Positions 23,907 through 31,556 of a DNA stretch of 52,471 bases are shown here, piece after piece. Each line of letters begins with the position of its first letter. Position 1 is the first letter of the stretch. The translations under genes were made by a program, and so were the position numbers. The notes under the pieces are model-generated. The model was not told the DNA's origin, ran no database searches, and worked only from the letters and a program-made list of their open reading frames with translations. The DNA comes from Candidatus Krumholzibacteriia bacterium (GTDB lineage: Bacteria > Krumholzibacteriota > Krumholzibacteriia > LZORAL124-64-63), in contig JANTGJ010000008.1 of assembly GCA_024762975.1 (NCBI GenBank), positions 1-52,471 of the forward strand, given 5' to 3'.

Positions 23907-25703
23907 GTGAAGAAGAAGATCCGCATCGGCAATGCAGGCGGCTACTGGGGCGATGATCTGGATGCCATGCGGCGCCAGCTCGAAGGGGGGCCGCTGGACT
24001 ACCTGACGATGGATTTCCTGGCCGAAATCACGATGTCCATCCTCAAACGGCAGCAACTGAAAAATCCCAAGATGGGATATGCGCGCGACTTCCTGACCCA
24101 GTTGGAGACCTGTCTGCCGTTGATCGTGGAGAAGAACGTGCGGGTGATCACCAACGCCGGAGGCATCAACCCGCGCGAACTTGGCCGGAAGGTCATCGAG
24201 TTGGCCCGGGAAAAGGGCCTGGACCTGAAGGTCGGCGTGGTTGCGGGCGATGACATTGTCGGTCGGCTGGACGAACTGTCGGCCGGGGGCGAGAGCTTTG
24301 CGAACATGGAAACCGGCGAGGATTTCTCGGGCGTCCGCGACCGGGTCACGGCTGCCAACGTCTACCTCGGCAGCCAGCCGGTGGTTGCGGCCCTGGATGC
24401 CGGCTGCCAGATCGTCGTGACCGGGCGGGTGACCGATACCAGCATTACCATCGCCCCGATGATCCACGAATTCGAGTGGGCGGCCGACGACTGGGACCGT
24501 CTGGCCGCCGGACTGGTCGCCGGGCACATCATCGAGTGCGGGGCCCAGGCTTCCGGAGGCAATATCACCGACTGGCAGGACATTCCCAGCTTCCACAATA
24601 TGGGGTACCCGATTATCGAGATGGGCCCCGACGGCGAGTTCTTCGTCACCAAGCATCCGCGCACCGGCGGGCTGGTCTGCGAGAAGTCGGTCAAGGAGCA
24701 GTTGGTCTACGAAATGGGAGACCCGTCGCAGTACATCTCACCCGACGTGGTGGCCTTCTTCGATACCATCGAGGTGCAGGAGGTGCGCCCCAACCGGGTG
24801 AAGATTTCCGGTGTACGGGGAGGTCCGGCTCCCGATCTGCTGAAGATCTCGATGGCCTACGAGGATGGCTGGAAGGCCGAAGGCGAGGTGCTGATCAGCG
24901 GGCCCGAGGTGCTGGCCAAGGCAGCGGCCCTGGACCGGATTTTCTGGAAGAAACTGGGGCACAAGTATGAGAAAAAGCTGACGGCCCCGGTGGGCGCCGG
25001 CTCGATCTGGCCCGAATCGATCGGCGGCGGTGAATCGAACGAGGTGCTGCTGCGCTTCGGCGTCTGTGACCACGATCGCGCCAAGATCGAGGATTTCAGC
25101 AAGGCCCTGCCGGCGTTGATCCTTGCCGGCCCCTCCGGAATGGCGGCCAGCACGCGGGGGCGGCCGCGCGCCCAGTCGGTCGTTGCCTACTGGCCGGCGC
25201 TGATGCGCCGGGACGGTGTCCAGGGCGAGGTGGAAACGCTGGATACTAGGGGCAAACGTACGCGCCGAAAGATCCAGTTCCCCCTCGAAGGCGATCCGGT
25301 TCTGCCCGTGCACAGTGACGAGCCCCGTCCGCGCCACGAGAAGCGAACCTGGTCCGGCCCGCTCTCCGAGGTCCGTCTGCAGCGTCTGTGCTATGCCCGC
25401 TCGGGCGACAAGGGCGACACCTGCAATATCGGGGTGCTGGCCCGCTCGGAACCGGTCTACCACTGGATCGTCCAGAACCTGAAGCCGGCGCTGGTCAAAC
25501 GCTTTTTCCGCGGCAAGGTTCACGGCAAGGTCACCCGCTACGAGTTGCCGAACCTGCTGGGCCTGAATTTTCTGCTCGAACAATCGCTCGGGGGCGGAGG
25601 AACCACCAGTCTGCTCGTCGATCCCCAGGGCAAGACCATGTCCCAGGCCTTGTTGCAGTTGAAGGTCAAGGTACCTCGCTCACTGTTGCGGGGGCTGAAA
25701 TAG
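23907..25703 (+). CDS. AtuA-family (DUF1446) protein with C-terminal AtuA-like domain
   Basis: 598 aa. The first about 450 residues are the AtuA/DUF1446 domain (IRIGNAGGYWGDD, DYLTMDFLAEITM, NAGGINPREL, GRVTDTSITIAP, CGAQASGGNI); the end is the small AtuA-like domain (LCYARSGDKGDTCNIGVLAR). The family is named from acyclic terpene utilisation in Pseudomonas, where its reaction is not settled, and it often occurs with branched acyl-CoA carboxylase and enoyl-CoA hydratase genes. None is adjacent here, although a beta-oxidation operon lies at the other end of the window. GTG 23907 follows AAGGAGACCCGAC. Confidence 0.88.
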   Translation: MKKKIRIGNAGGYWGDDLDAMRRQLEGGPLDYLTMDFLAEITMSILKRQQLKNPKMGYARDFLTQLETCLPLIVEKNVRVITNAGGINPRELGRKVIELAREKGLDLKVGVVAGDDIVGRLDELSAGGESFANMETGEDFSGVRDRVTAANVYLGSQPVVAALDAGCQIVVTGRVTDTSITIAPMIHEFEWAADDWDRLAAGLVAGHIIECGAQASGGNITDWQDIPSFHNMGYPIIEMGPDGEFFVTKHPRTGGLVCEKSVKEQLVYEMGDPSQYISPDVVAFFDTIEVQEVRPNRVKISGVRGGPAPDLLKISMAYEDGWKAEGEVLISGPEVLAKAAALDRIFWKKLGHKYEKKLTAPVGAGSIWPESIGGGESNEVLLRFGVCDHDRAKIEDFSKALPALILAGPSGMAASTRGRPRAQSVVAYWPALMRRDGVQGEVETLDTRGKRTRRKIQFPLEGDPVLPVHSDEPRPRHEKRTWSGPLSEVRLQRLCYARSGDKGDTCNIGVLARSEPVYHWIVQNLKPALVKRFFRGKVHGKVTRYELPNLLGLNFLLEQSLGGGGTTSLLVDPQGKTMSQALLQLKVKVPRSLLRGLK

Positions 25704-25769
25704 AGCGAACAAAACCCCGTCAGCCCGGGTAGTTGCGCAGGAATCGCCAGCTGACGAAAGCGAGGGAAT

Positions 25770-26441
25770 TTGGCACCGGTCTTTGTCCTCCTGTCGATCG
25801 CGGCACTGGGTGTGCTGGGAGTTTTTCTGTGGCGCAAGGAGCAGGCGCGGCTCGCGGCCTTGCGGGAATGGGCCGCGGGGCGCGGCTGGAGTCTGGATCG
25901 TGACCGCAGCAAGGGTTGGGAGAAACGTTTCCCGGGATTGAAGGTCTTGGATCGGGGGCACTCGCGTTCGGGCGGCAACGTGATCGCCGGCCAGGCGGGT
26001 GGCCGGCCGACGACCCTGCTGGATTACCGGTACACCACCGGGCACGGCAAGAATCAGCACACCCATCGCATCGGGATGGTCATTCTGAATTGCGGTTTTC
26101 CGGTCATTCCGTTGCACATCCGGCGAGAGCATGCCTTCGACAAGGTGGGTGAGTTTCTGGGTGCGGACGACATCGATTTCGAATCGGCGGAGTTCAGCCG
26201 CCGCTTTTTCGTGAAGTCATCGGATCGCAAATGGGCCTATGACGTCATCCATGTGCAGACCATGGAATACCTGCTCGGGGCGCCCCGGGTGGAAATCGAA
26301 TTCGGTTTCGGGGAGATCGCGGTCTTTCGACAGGGATTCTGTGATGCGGATCGCTACGAGGAGCTACTGGAAGTCGCTTCCACCCTCTACCGCCTGATTC
26401 CCGACTACGTGGTGGAGCAAATGAAAGGCAAGCCGTCGTGA
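25770..26441 (+). CDS. Membrane-anchored hypothetical protein upstream of lemA
   Basis: 223 aa. One N-terminal transmembrane helix (APVFVLLSIAALGVLGVFLW) and a soluble domain with alternating strands (GNVIAGQAGGRPTTLLDYRYTTG, VEIEFGFGEIAVFR). The layout, anchor then a domain that starts with 'WAAGRGWSLDRD', resembles the DUF3137-like proteins often found beside lemA, but I cannot confirm the family. Start TTG 25770 with GCGAGGG nearby is the only early start. It overlaps lemA by GTGA, so the pair is translationally coupled and probably works at the membrane together. Confidence 0.7.
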   Translation: MAPVFVLLSIAALGVLGVFLWRKEQARLAALREWAAGRGWSLDRDRSKGWEKRFPGLKVLDRGHSRSGGNVIAGQAGGRPTTLLDYRYTTGHGKNQHTHRIGMVILNCGFPVIPLHIRREHAFDKVGEFLGADDIDFESAEFSRRFFVKSSDRKWAYDVIHVQTMEYLLGAPRVEIEFGFGEIAVFRQGFCDADRYEELLEVASTLYRLIPDYVVEQMKGKPS

Positions 26442-27019
26442 TCTATGCCGTGCTGGGCATCCCTGTTGCGCTCCTGCTGTGGATCGCATTGACCTACAAC
26501 GCGTTGGTGCGCACGCGGCAACAGGTTCGCGAGTCCTGGTCGGGCATCGACACGGAACTGAAGCGACGGTACGACTTGGTGCCCAACCTGGTCGAGACCG
26601 TACGCGGATACGCGGCGCACGAACGCAATCTACTGGAGTCGGTGACCGCGGCGCGAGCGCGGGCGCAGGCCTCGACCGGTTCGCCCGGGGCCCAGGCGGC
26701 CGACGAAAAAGTTCTCGTCGCGGGGATGCAGAAGCTGTTGGCCGTTGCCGAGGAGTACCCGGACCTGAAAGCGAGCCAGCATTTTCTGGGTCTACAGCAC
26801 GAGTTGACGAACACGGAAAACCGAATCCAGGCGGCTCGGCGCTTTTTCAATGCCAATGTGCGGGATCTGAATACGCGATTGCAGGTATTTCCCTCGAATC
26901 TGGTGGGATCCGCATTCAGCTTCCAGCCGGAAGAGTTCTTTGAAGTCGAGAGTTCGGTCATTCGCAAGGTCGTGGACGTAAACTTCACTCCAGACGACCT
27001 GCGGGATGCCGATATATAA
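26438..27019 (+). CDS. lemA: LemA family membrane protein
   Basis: 193 aa. N-terminal transmembrane anchor (AVLGIPVALLLWIALTYNAL) followed by the long coiled helices of LemA: VRESWSGIDTELKRRYDLVPNLVETVRGYAAHE, LKASQHFLGLQHELTNTENRIQAARRFFNANVRDLN fragments are all diagnostic. LemA proteins have a short outside N terminus and a cytoplasmic helical bundle; the function is not settled. GTG 26438 overlaps the stop of the preceding gene. The RiPP-like precursor follows with its own promoter. Confidence 0.93.
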   Translation: MIYAVLGIPVALLLWIALTYNALVRTRQQVRESWSGIDTELKRRYDLVPNLVETVRGYAAHERNLLESVTAARARAQASTGSPGAQAADEKVLVAGMQKLLAVAEEYPDLKASQHFLGLQHELTNTENRIQAARRFFNANVRDLNTRLQVFPSNLVGSAFSFQPEEFFEVESSVIRKVVDVNFTPDDLRDADI

Positions 27020-27034
27020 TCACAAAAATTTGAC

Positions 27035-27063
27035 TTGATAAAATGGGTCCAAGCTGTCATAAT
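27035..27063 (+). promoter_or_regulatory. Candidate sigma70-type promoter of the precursor peptide gene
   Basis: TTGATA (27035-27040), 17-nt spacer, CATAAT (27058-27063). It lies in an A+T-rich patch after lemA and would give a leader of about 75 nt before GTG 27145. Confidence 0.55.
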
Positions 27064-27144
27064 AGCGATAGATCAAATCTACGGGGGGAATGAAAAGCCC
27101 GAAATATCGCGGGGATTAGGCCTGTGTATCAAAGGAGAGCGATC

Positions 27145-27291
27145 GTGAAAGACAAGAAGATTTATCAAGCACCGCAGATCCGTACCGAGATCATCAAGGT
27201 CGGAGTCTTTGGTTGCTACGGAAACGACGGCGGCGGCGACTTCAGCCCGGTGGCGTTCCTGAATCCGTTCTTCCGTCTCTGCTGCAGCTAA
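27145..27291 (+). CDS. Putative RiPP precursor peptide, 48 aa
   Basis: A leader-like N terminus with many Lys/Ile/Arg residues (KKIYQAPQIRTEI, a Y-x-x-P-x-I signature like that of lasso and other RRE-dependent leaders) is followed by a Gly- and aromatic-rich C-terminal part (GVFGCYGNDGGGDFSPVAF, then a tail rich in Phe ending RLCCS). Cys occur at 24, 46 and 47. AAAGGAGAGCGATC precedes GTG 27145; a promoter lies upstream and a strong terminator directly after the stop. It faces a convergent operon for a radical SAM/SPASM enzyme, a PqqD-like protein and an HprK-like protein. Too short for most gene finders. Function as a maturase substrate is inferred from context. Confidence 0.72.
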   Translation: MKDKKIYQAPQIRTEIIKVGVFGCYGNDGGGDFSPVAFLNPFFRLCCS

Positions 27292-27313
27292 AGCTCAGGC
27301 GGAGCAGATGAAA

Positions 27314-27345
27314 GCGGCTGGCCCGATGGGCCAGCCGCTTTTTTT
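27314..27345. terminator. Terminator between precursor peptide and maturase operon
   Basis: 11-bp perfect stem (27314-27324 with 27328-27338), loop GAT, then seven T. AAA precedes the stem, so it can serve the convergent minus-strand operon too. Confidence 0.93.
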
Positions 27346-27361
27346 CGTCCGGAGACCGGAA

Positions 27362-28387
27362 TCAGGCAATCCGGCCGGAATTCCTGGCCAGGCCCTGGGC
27401 CACCATGCAGGCACTGCGCGACGGTTTTGTCGCGTCCCCGGTTTCCATATAGGCGATTCCGGGGCAACGCTGGCAGTGCGGGCGAATGGAGCAGTCTCGG
27501 CATTCGGGCACGTCATCCTCGGTCAAGCCGCGCAGCTGCAGCAATTCGGGGGACGGTTCGTCATGCAGGATGTCCTGCAGTGAGTTTTCGCGGATGTTGC
27601 CGACTACCATCGGGAACATCAGGCAGGGGGTGACGTCGCCGCGGGGATTGACCGCAATCACCGTACGGCCGGCCTGGCAGGTCAGCAGACCGCCGCCGGT
27701 AAAATCCTCGTCCGGGATCAGGCCTCCGCTGATGAGTGTCGGATCGATCTCGGCGAGTTGATCCTCGATCAGACCCAGCTGCTGCGGTTCGTCCGAACCG
27801 TCCTTGCGGGGCGCCACGGTCACATTGGCCTCGAATTTCGCCCCGACCTGGGCCGCCAATTCATGCATCGCCGGCAACTCGTGACGATTTTTCTGCATCA
27901 CCGTGGCCTTCAGACGCACGTCCAGTCCGGCCGCGACCATCAGACGCACGGCCCCCAGGGTGCGTTGCAGGGCGCCGGGCTTGCGCATGATCTCGTCATG
28001 CACCGCATCGGTGGCACCGAGCAGCGAGACCTCGACGCGTTGCACACCGGTGCGGCACATCAGGTCGATCTCTTCCTGGCCCACATTCACCGCGGTGGTC
28101 AGAACCGAAGTGAAGAACTTGTGGTGCAGGGTACGCTCGAGAATCTGCGGCATATCACGCCGGACGAACGGTTCGCCTCCGGTCAGGCCCAGATTGATCA
28201 CTCCCTGCTTTGCCAGCTGATCCAGCAGATCGAGGACCTCGTCGGTATTCATCTCTCCCCGTGGATCGCGCACCAGGAAGCAATGCTCGCAATCACAGGG
28301 GCAGGCGTAGGTCAACTCGACCATGGCGGCGTGCACATGAAAGCCGGCCTTGTACTTGGCAAAAATTTCTTCGCGCAGGCTAGCCAT
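27362..28387 (-). CDS. Radical SAM/SPASM peptide-maturase-like enzyme
   Basis: 341 aa. The SAM-cluster motif is C29-x3-C33-x2-C36 (CPCDCEHC), followed by the GGEP motif (LTGGEPFVRRD). The C-terminal SPASM region carries Cys for auxiliary clusters: CQAGRTVIAVNPRGDVTPC, CRDCSIRPHCQRCPG and a last Cys near SACMV. This architecture is that of RiPP maturases (PqqE, AnSME and relatives) that alter residues by radical chemistry. It is last in a three-gene minus-strand operon; its ATG overlaps the pqqD-like stop (TAATG). The facing 48-aa peptide is the likely substrate. The exact chemistry cannot be predicted. Confidence 0.9.
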   Translation of the reverse strand: MASLREEIFAKYKAGFHVHAAMVELTYACPCDCEHCFLVRDPRGEMNTDEVLDLLDQLAKQGVINLGLTGGEPFVRRDMPQILERTLHHKFFTSVLTTAVNVGQEEIDLMCRTGVQRVEVSLLGATDAVHDEIMRKPGALQRTLGAVRLMVAAGLDVRLKATVMQKNRHELPAMHELAAQVGAKFEANVTVAPRKDGSDEPQQLGLIEDQLAEIDPTLISGGLIPDEDFTGGGLLTCQAGRTVIAVNPRGDVTPCLMFPMVVGNIRENSLQDILHDEPSPELLQLRGLTEDDVPECRDCSIRPHCQRCPGIAYMETGDATKPSRSACMVAQGLARNSGRIA

Positions 28388-28665
28388 TATTCCTCCACGA
28401 TCAGCAGTTTGCGTTCGACGAGTTCGCGTACGAACTCGAGCAGATCCCGGCGGGCCTGTTCGCGCTCGACATCATATTCGTCGCAGAGGCAATCCAGGAC
28501 CATGGCCAGATCCAGTTGTCCATCCATCTGCTCGAAGATAAAGGTGCCGATCGGATCGAGGGAGTGGATCTCGTCGCCGGCCGGCGACAGGAAGATCGTC
28601 TCTTCGCCGAGCTGGCGTACGGTGTAGGCGTCGGACTTCGTCGGAACGGTTTTCAGATCGATCAT
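28387..28665 (-). CDS. PqqD-like peptide chaperone (RiPP recognition element)
   Basis: 92 aa. Fits the PqqD/RRE winged-helix fold: GEETIFLSPAGDEIHSLDPIGTFIFEQMDG, then a helical C terminus (LAMVLDCLCDEYDVEREQARRDLLEFVRELVERKLL). Such proteins bind leader peptides and present them to the radical SAM partner. ATG 28665 with AGGAG upstream overlaps the HprK-like stop (ATGA), and its stop overlaps the maturase start, so all three proteins are made together. Short and unfused, as in pqq clusters. Confidence 0.88.
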   Translation of the reverse strand: MIDLKTVPTKSDAYTVRQLGEETIFLSPAGDEIHSLDPIGTFIFEQMDGQLDLAMVLDCLCDEYDVEREQARRDLLEFVRELVERKLLIVEE

Positions 28666-29558
28666 GCTTGTTTCTCCTGAGCGAAGGATTCCGCGAGGAT
28701 GACGGGCCAGAAGCCCGGGTCGGGTGTGAACAGGAGGCGCCGGACCGGCGCCGCTTCGGCCAAACGGGCAGCCACATCCAGCATCGCTTGGCTGGTTGCC
28801 GGTGACAAGGCTTCTTCCAAGGGCAGGGGAGCGACGACCTGTCCGGTCAGCAAGGCGATCGCAAAGGCCGGGTTGATCGGTTCGATCCGATGATCCGGCC
28901 CGTGTTGGAGCAGGAAGACGGCGCGCAGGGGAGCGCTGCCGGATTCCTTGTCGCGAAAGAGTCCATTGAACGGTGTCGAATGCAGGATCGGGCCCTCGGC
29001 GCCGAACTGCACCAGACATATCTCGTCGTTCAGTACCTGGCCCGGCGTATCGCCACTCAACGCGGCAACCGTGCTCTTACCGGCGCCGGATTCACCTACG
29101 AAGAGGTAGCCTGCCCCGTTTCGAATCACGCCGCTGGCATGGATCAGCGCAGCCTCGTCCCCCCGCAGCCGGCGCGCGCTGTAGAAGGCCTGGTAGAGCA
29201 GCTGCTCGAATACGCGCGTCAAGGGTTCCTTGGTCAGGATCCCCTTGACCTTGATTTCTCCGCGTCGTTCGGCGGCGCGGAACGAGCCGGTGACCAGGCC
29301 GTTGTCGATGATGAACCGGTCGCCGTCCATCCGTTTCGTGCTGAACAGCGAATCGGGAATGGCCGGCTGGTCGTCGTGCGGGACGACTTCGAGTTCGATC
29401 TGCAGGTCCGGTTCGCGGTCGGGATCGCCGTCGACCACACCGGTCGCGAAGTACTCACGCAGGGAGGCGGCATATTCGGCCGATGGACACAGCAACGCGA
29501 TCGTCGCGTCACCGACGCCGATCCGGCACTCGCTGGGATTGACTGAGGACGGGGTCAA
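28662..29558 (-). CDS. HprK-like kinase/ATPase of the RiPP-like cassette
   Basis: 298 aa from TTG 29558, which has AGGAGGGA 6 nt upstream; a GTG at 29651 gives a 329-aa form without a better ribosome site. Walker A is GESGAGKST (about residue 156), preceded by AALIHASGVIRNGAGYLF, the HPr kinase-like arrangement. The N-terminal region (about 1-120) is variable, with beta segments. HprK-like proteins recur in lasso peptide and PqqD/SPASM clusters, where a few phosphorylate the peptide; most are uncharacterised. First gene of the maturase operon. Confidence 0.78.
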   Translation of the reverse strand: MTPSSVNPSECRIGVGDATIALLCPSAEYAASLREYFATGVVDGDPDREPDLQIELEVVPHDDQPAIPDSLFSTKRMDGDRFIIDNGLVTGSFRAAERRGEIKVKGILTKEPLTRVFEQLLYQAFYSARRLRGDEAALIHASGVIRNGAGYLFVGESGAGKSTVAALSGDTPGQVLNDEICLVQFGAEGPILHSTPFNGLFRDKESGSAPLRAVFLLQHGPDHRIEPINPAFAIALLTGQVVAPLPLEEALSPATSQAMLDVAARLAEAAPVRRLLFTPDPGFWPVILAESFAQEKQA

Positions 29559-29675
29559 GCTCTTCCCTCCTGTGCGGAAAACGATTCCACTGCGGCTTGA
29601 CAGGTACATCGGAACCGGCGGCGGAATCTGGAGAAAAATTCTCGTACTCACCGCCGGTCCGGTCGTGCGGGACCT

Positions 29676-30095
29676 CTAGGCGATGGCCACCAGGGTCAAT
29701 TCGAACGTCAGGTCCTCACCGGCCAGGGGATGGTTCGCATCGATCGTCATCGATTCCTCGTCCAGGTCGATGATGCGCACGGGCAGGTCGCCATCGGGCG
29801 TCTGCATGGTCAATACCAAACCGACCTCGGGCGTGATCTCTTCGGGCAGCGAGGCGCGCTCGACCTTGCCGACCATGTCGTCGCGCTTGTCGCCGTAGGC
29901 CTCGGCACTGGGGATGGTCACGGTGCGGGTCTCGTCGATCTCCATTTCGGCGACGGCGGCCTCGAAACCGGGGATCACCGAACCGGTGCCGATTTCGAAT
30001 TCGATCGGGTCGCGGCCCTCGGAGCTGTCGAAGACGGTACCGTCCGCGAGGGTTCCCTTGTAATGGACGCGCGCGGTCTTGCCGGGCTCGATCAT
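29676..30095 (-). CDS. FKBP-type peptidyl-prolyl isomerase, SlyD-like
   Basis: 139 aa. FKBP core KTARVHYKGTLADGTVFDSSEGRDPIEFEIGTG-type start with the insert-in-flap domain (AYGDKRDDMVGKVERASLPEEITPEVGLVL) and IDANHPLAGEDLTFELTLVAI typical of SlyD/FkpB-type folding helpers. The His-rich metal-binding tail of E. coli SlyD is missing. No signal peptide, so cytosolic. ATG 30095 has AGGAGGAAG upstream. Single-gene unit. Confidence 0.93.
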   Translation of the reverse strand: MIEPGKTARVHYKGTLADGTVFDSSEGRDPIEFEIGTGSVIPGFEAAVAEMEIDETRTVTIPSAEAYGDKRDDMVGKVERASLPEEITPEVGLVLTMQTPDGDLPVRIIDLDEESMTIDANHPLAGEDLTFELTLVAIA

Positions 30096-30346
30096 CTTTC
30101 TTCCTCCTGACGCTGCTGAATCTCGGGATCCGGTTCGGGCAGCGGGCCGGTCGGATCGATTGCGGCAGGAAGGCGACACTTCAACGTGCGACCGCCCGGC
30201 GGCTGGAATCGTCCAAAGTGTAGGACGACCGGGCGCGGGACAAGCAAAAGGTTGCCCTGCCAAAACACTCAAGTTGGGGTGATGTGGACCGATACCTATC
30301 GGAAGTACTCGAATCCACTCTACTCTTCCCGCCCAGGAGAGCACCC

Positions 30347-31435
30347 TTGCTGCACACCCGGATCGCCCATGCCGGCTGGACCGATACCCGTGACGAACTC
30401 CAGGCTGTTCACGAACTGCGAGAGCAGATCGACGGCAATGGTACGAGTCCGGGGCTCGTTTTCTGCTCGCCGGAGTTTGACCTCGATCGCCTCGGAGCCC
30501 TGTTGCGGGAGCATTTCGGCGATCGCCTGGTCGGTTGCACGACCGCGGGTGAAATAACGCCTGCCGGCTACCGGCGGGGAACCCTGACCGGTTTGACCTG
30601 GGCGGATCCGCAGGCCGCCATGGAAACGGAGTTGCTGGTCCCGACGAGCCGACGCCCCCACCGGCCGCGATCCCAGCCGCCGCGGTCCGATTGTTTCGGG
30701 ATCCTGCTGGTCGATGGATTGAGCACGGCTCCGGCGCGTCTGATCGACCGCGTGCCGGGCCCGGCTCGGATGCGTCGTTGCATCGGCGCTGCGGCCGGGG
30801 ACGGCCTGGCACTGCGGGAGTCGCATGTCTACCACGGGGGGCGTTTCCATCGCGACGCCGCCGTGTACGCCCAGATCCGGCCCGGTGTGCCGTTTCGAAT
30901 CTTCCGCACCCATCATTTCGAGGCGGGATACGACCAGGGAATCGTGACGCGAGTCGACCCGTTGCGAAATCTCGTGCTGGAGATCAATGGACGTCCTGCC
31001 GCCGACGAGTACCGAAGGCTCAGTGGTTGGGATCCCCGTCGAACCGATTCCGAGACCCTGGCCTGCCATCCGCTGATGGTATGGGCCGGCCGCGCACGCT
31101 TCGTGCGTACTCCGCGCGAGGTTACCTCCGACGGCGGTCTGGTTTTCTTCAGCCCTGTCCGTACCGGTTTGGTGGTCTCCGGCACCCGGCCGCTGGATCT
31201 GCTCCGCCAGACCCGCGGAGCCCTGGCCGACTTGTGGGACGGTTTCGAACCGGATTGTATCCTGGGCTTCGAAAGCGCGCAGCGGCGGGTGCTGGCGCGC
31301 CGGGCCGGGGTCGAGGACGCACTTGGAGATCTGTACGTCGAGAACCGGCTCATCGGCTTCAATGGCTACGGGGAGCGCGACGCCGATCTGCAACTGGACC
31401 ACTCCCTGGTCGGTGTCGCCCTGGGCACTCCCTGA
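30347..31435 (+). CDS. FIST-domain sensory protein
   Basis: About 362 aa: FIST_N (LVFCSPEFDLDRLGALLREHFGDRLVGCTTAGEITPAGYRRGTLTGL) and FIST_C (SCDCIL-like region GFEPDCILGFESAQRRVLARRAG, NRLIGFNGYGE). FIST proteins are thought to sense small ligands, perhaps amino acids, and are often fused to or beside histidine kinases or chemoreceptors; here no such partner is adjacent. I choose TTG 30347 because CAGGAGA lies 8 nt upstream and domain homology begins there; GTG 30284 in the same frame would add 21 residues. Two Cys (in VFCSPE and VGCTTAG) are typical of the family. Confidence 0.88.
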   Translation: MLHTRIAHAGWTDTRDELQAVHELREQIDGNGTSPGLVFCSPEFDLDRLGALLREHFGDRLVGCTTAGEITPAGYRRGTLTGLTWADPQAAMETELLVPTSRRPHRPRSQPPRSDCFGILLVDGLSTAPARLIDRVPGPARMRRCIGAAAGDGLALRESHVYHGGRFHRDAAVYAQIRPGVPFRIFRTHHFEAGYDQGIVTRVDPLRNLVLEINGRPAADEYRRLSGWDPRRTDSETLACHPLMVWAGRARFVRTPREVTSDGGLVFFSPVRTGLVVSGTRPLDLLRQTRGALADLWDGFEPDCILGFESAQRRVLARRAGVEDALGDLYVENRLIGFNGYGERDADLQLDHSLVGVALGTP

Positions 31436-31453
31436 GTCGCTATTCAGCCCTGC

Positions 31454-31481
31454 TTGCTTTTGTTCAGGGGTGACCTATACT
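31454..31481 (+). promoter_or_regulatory. Candidate promoter of the phosphohexomutase-like gene
   Basis: TTGCTT (31454-31459), 16-nt spacer, TATACT (31476-31481), about 75 nt before ATG 31557. Confidence 0.45.
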
Positions 31482-31556
31482 GCGCCGTAACGGCGGCCCG
31501 GTCGCGGGCTTTGCCGAATCGCCGACCCTGTGCACCCGTGCCCCGGAGAGATCGTC

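Noticed and set aside
27145-27291. Precursor as a lasso peptide
   Set aside because: The leader has a Y-x-x-P pattern, but no asparagine-synthetase-like cyclase or transglutaminase-like protease is present; a radical SAM/SPASM enzyme is there instead.
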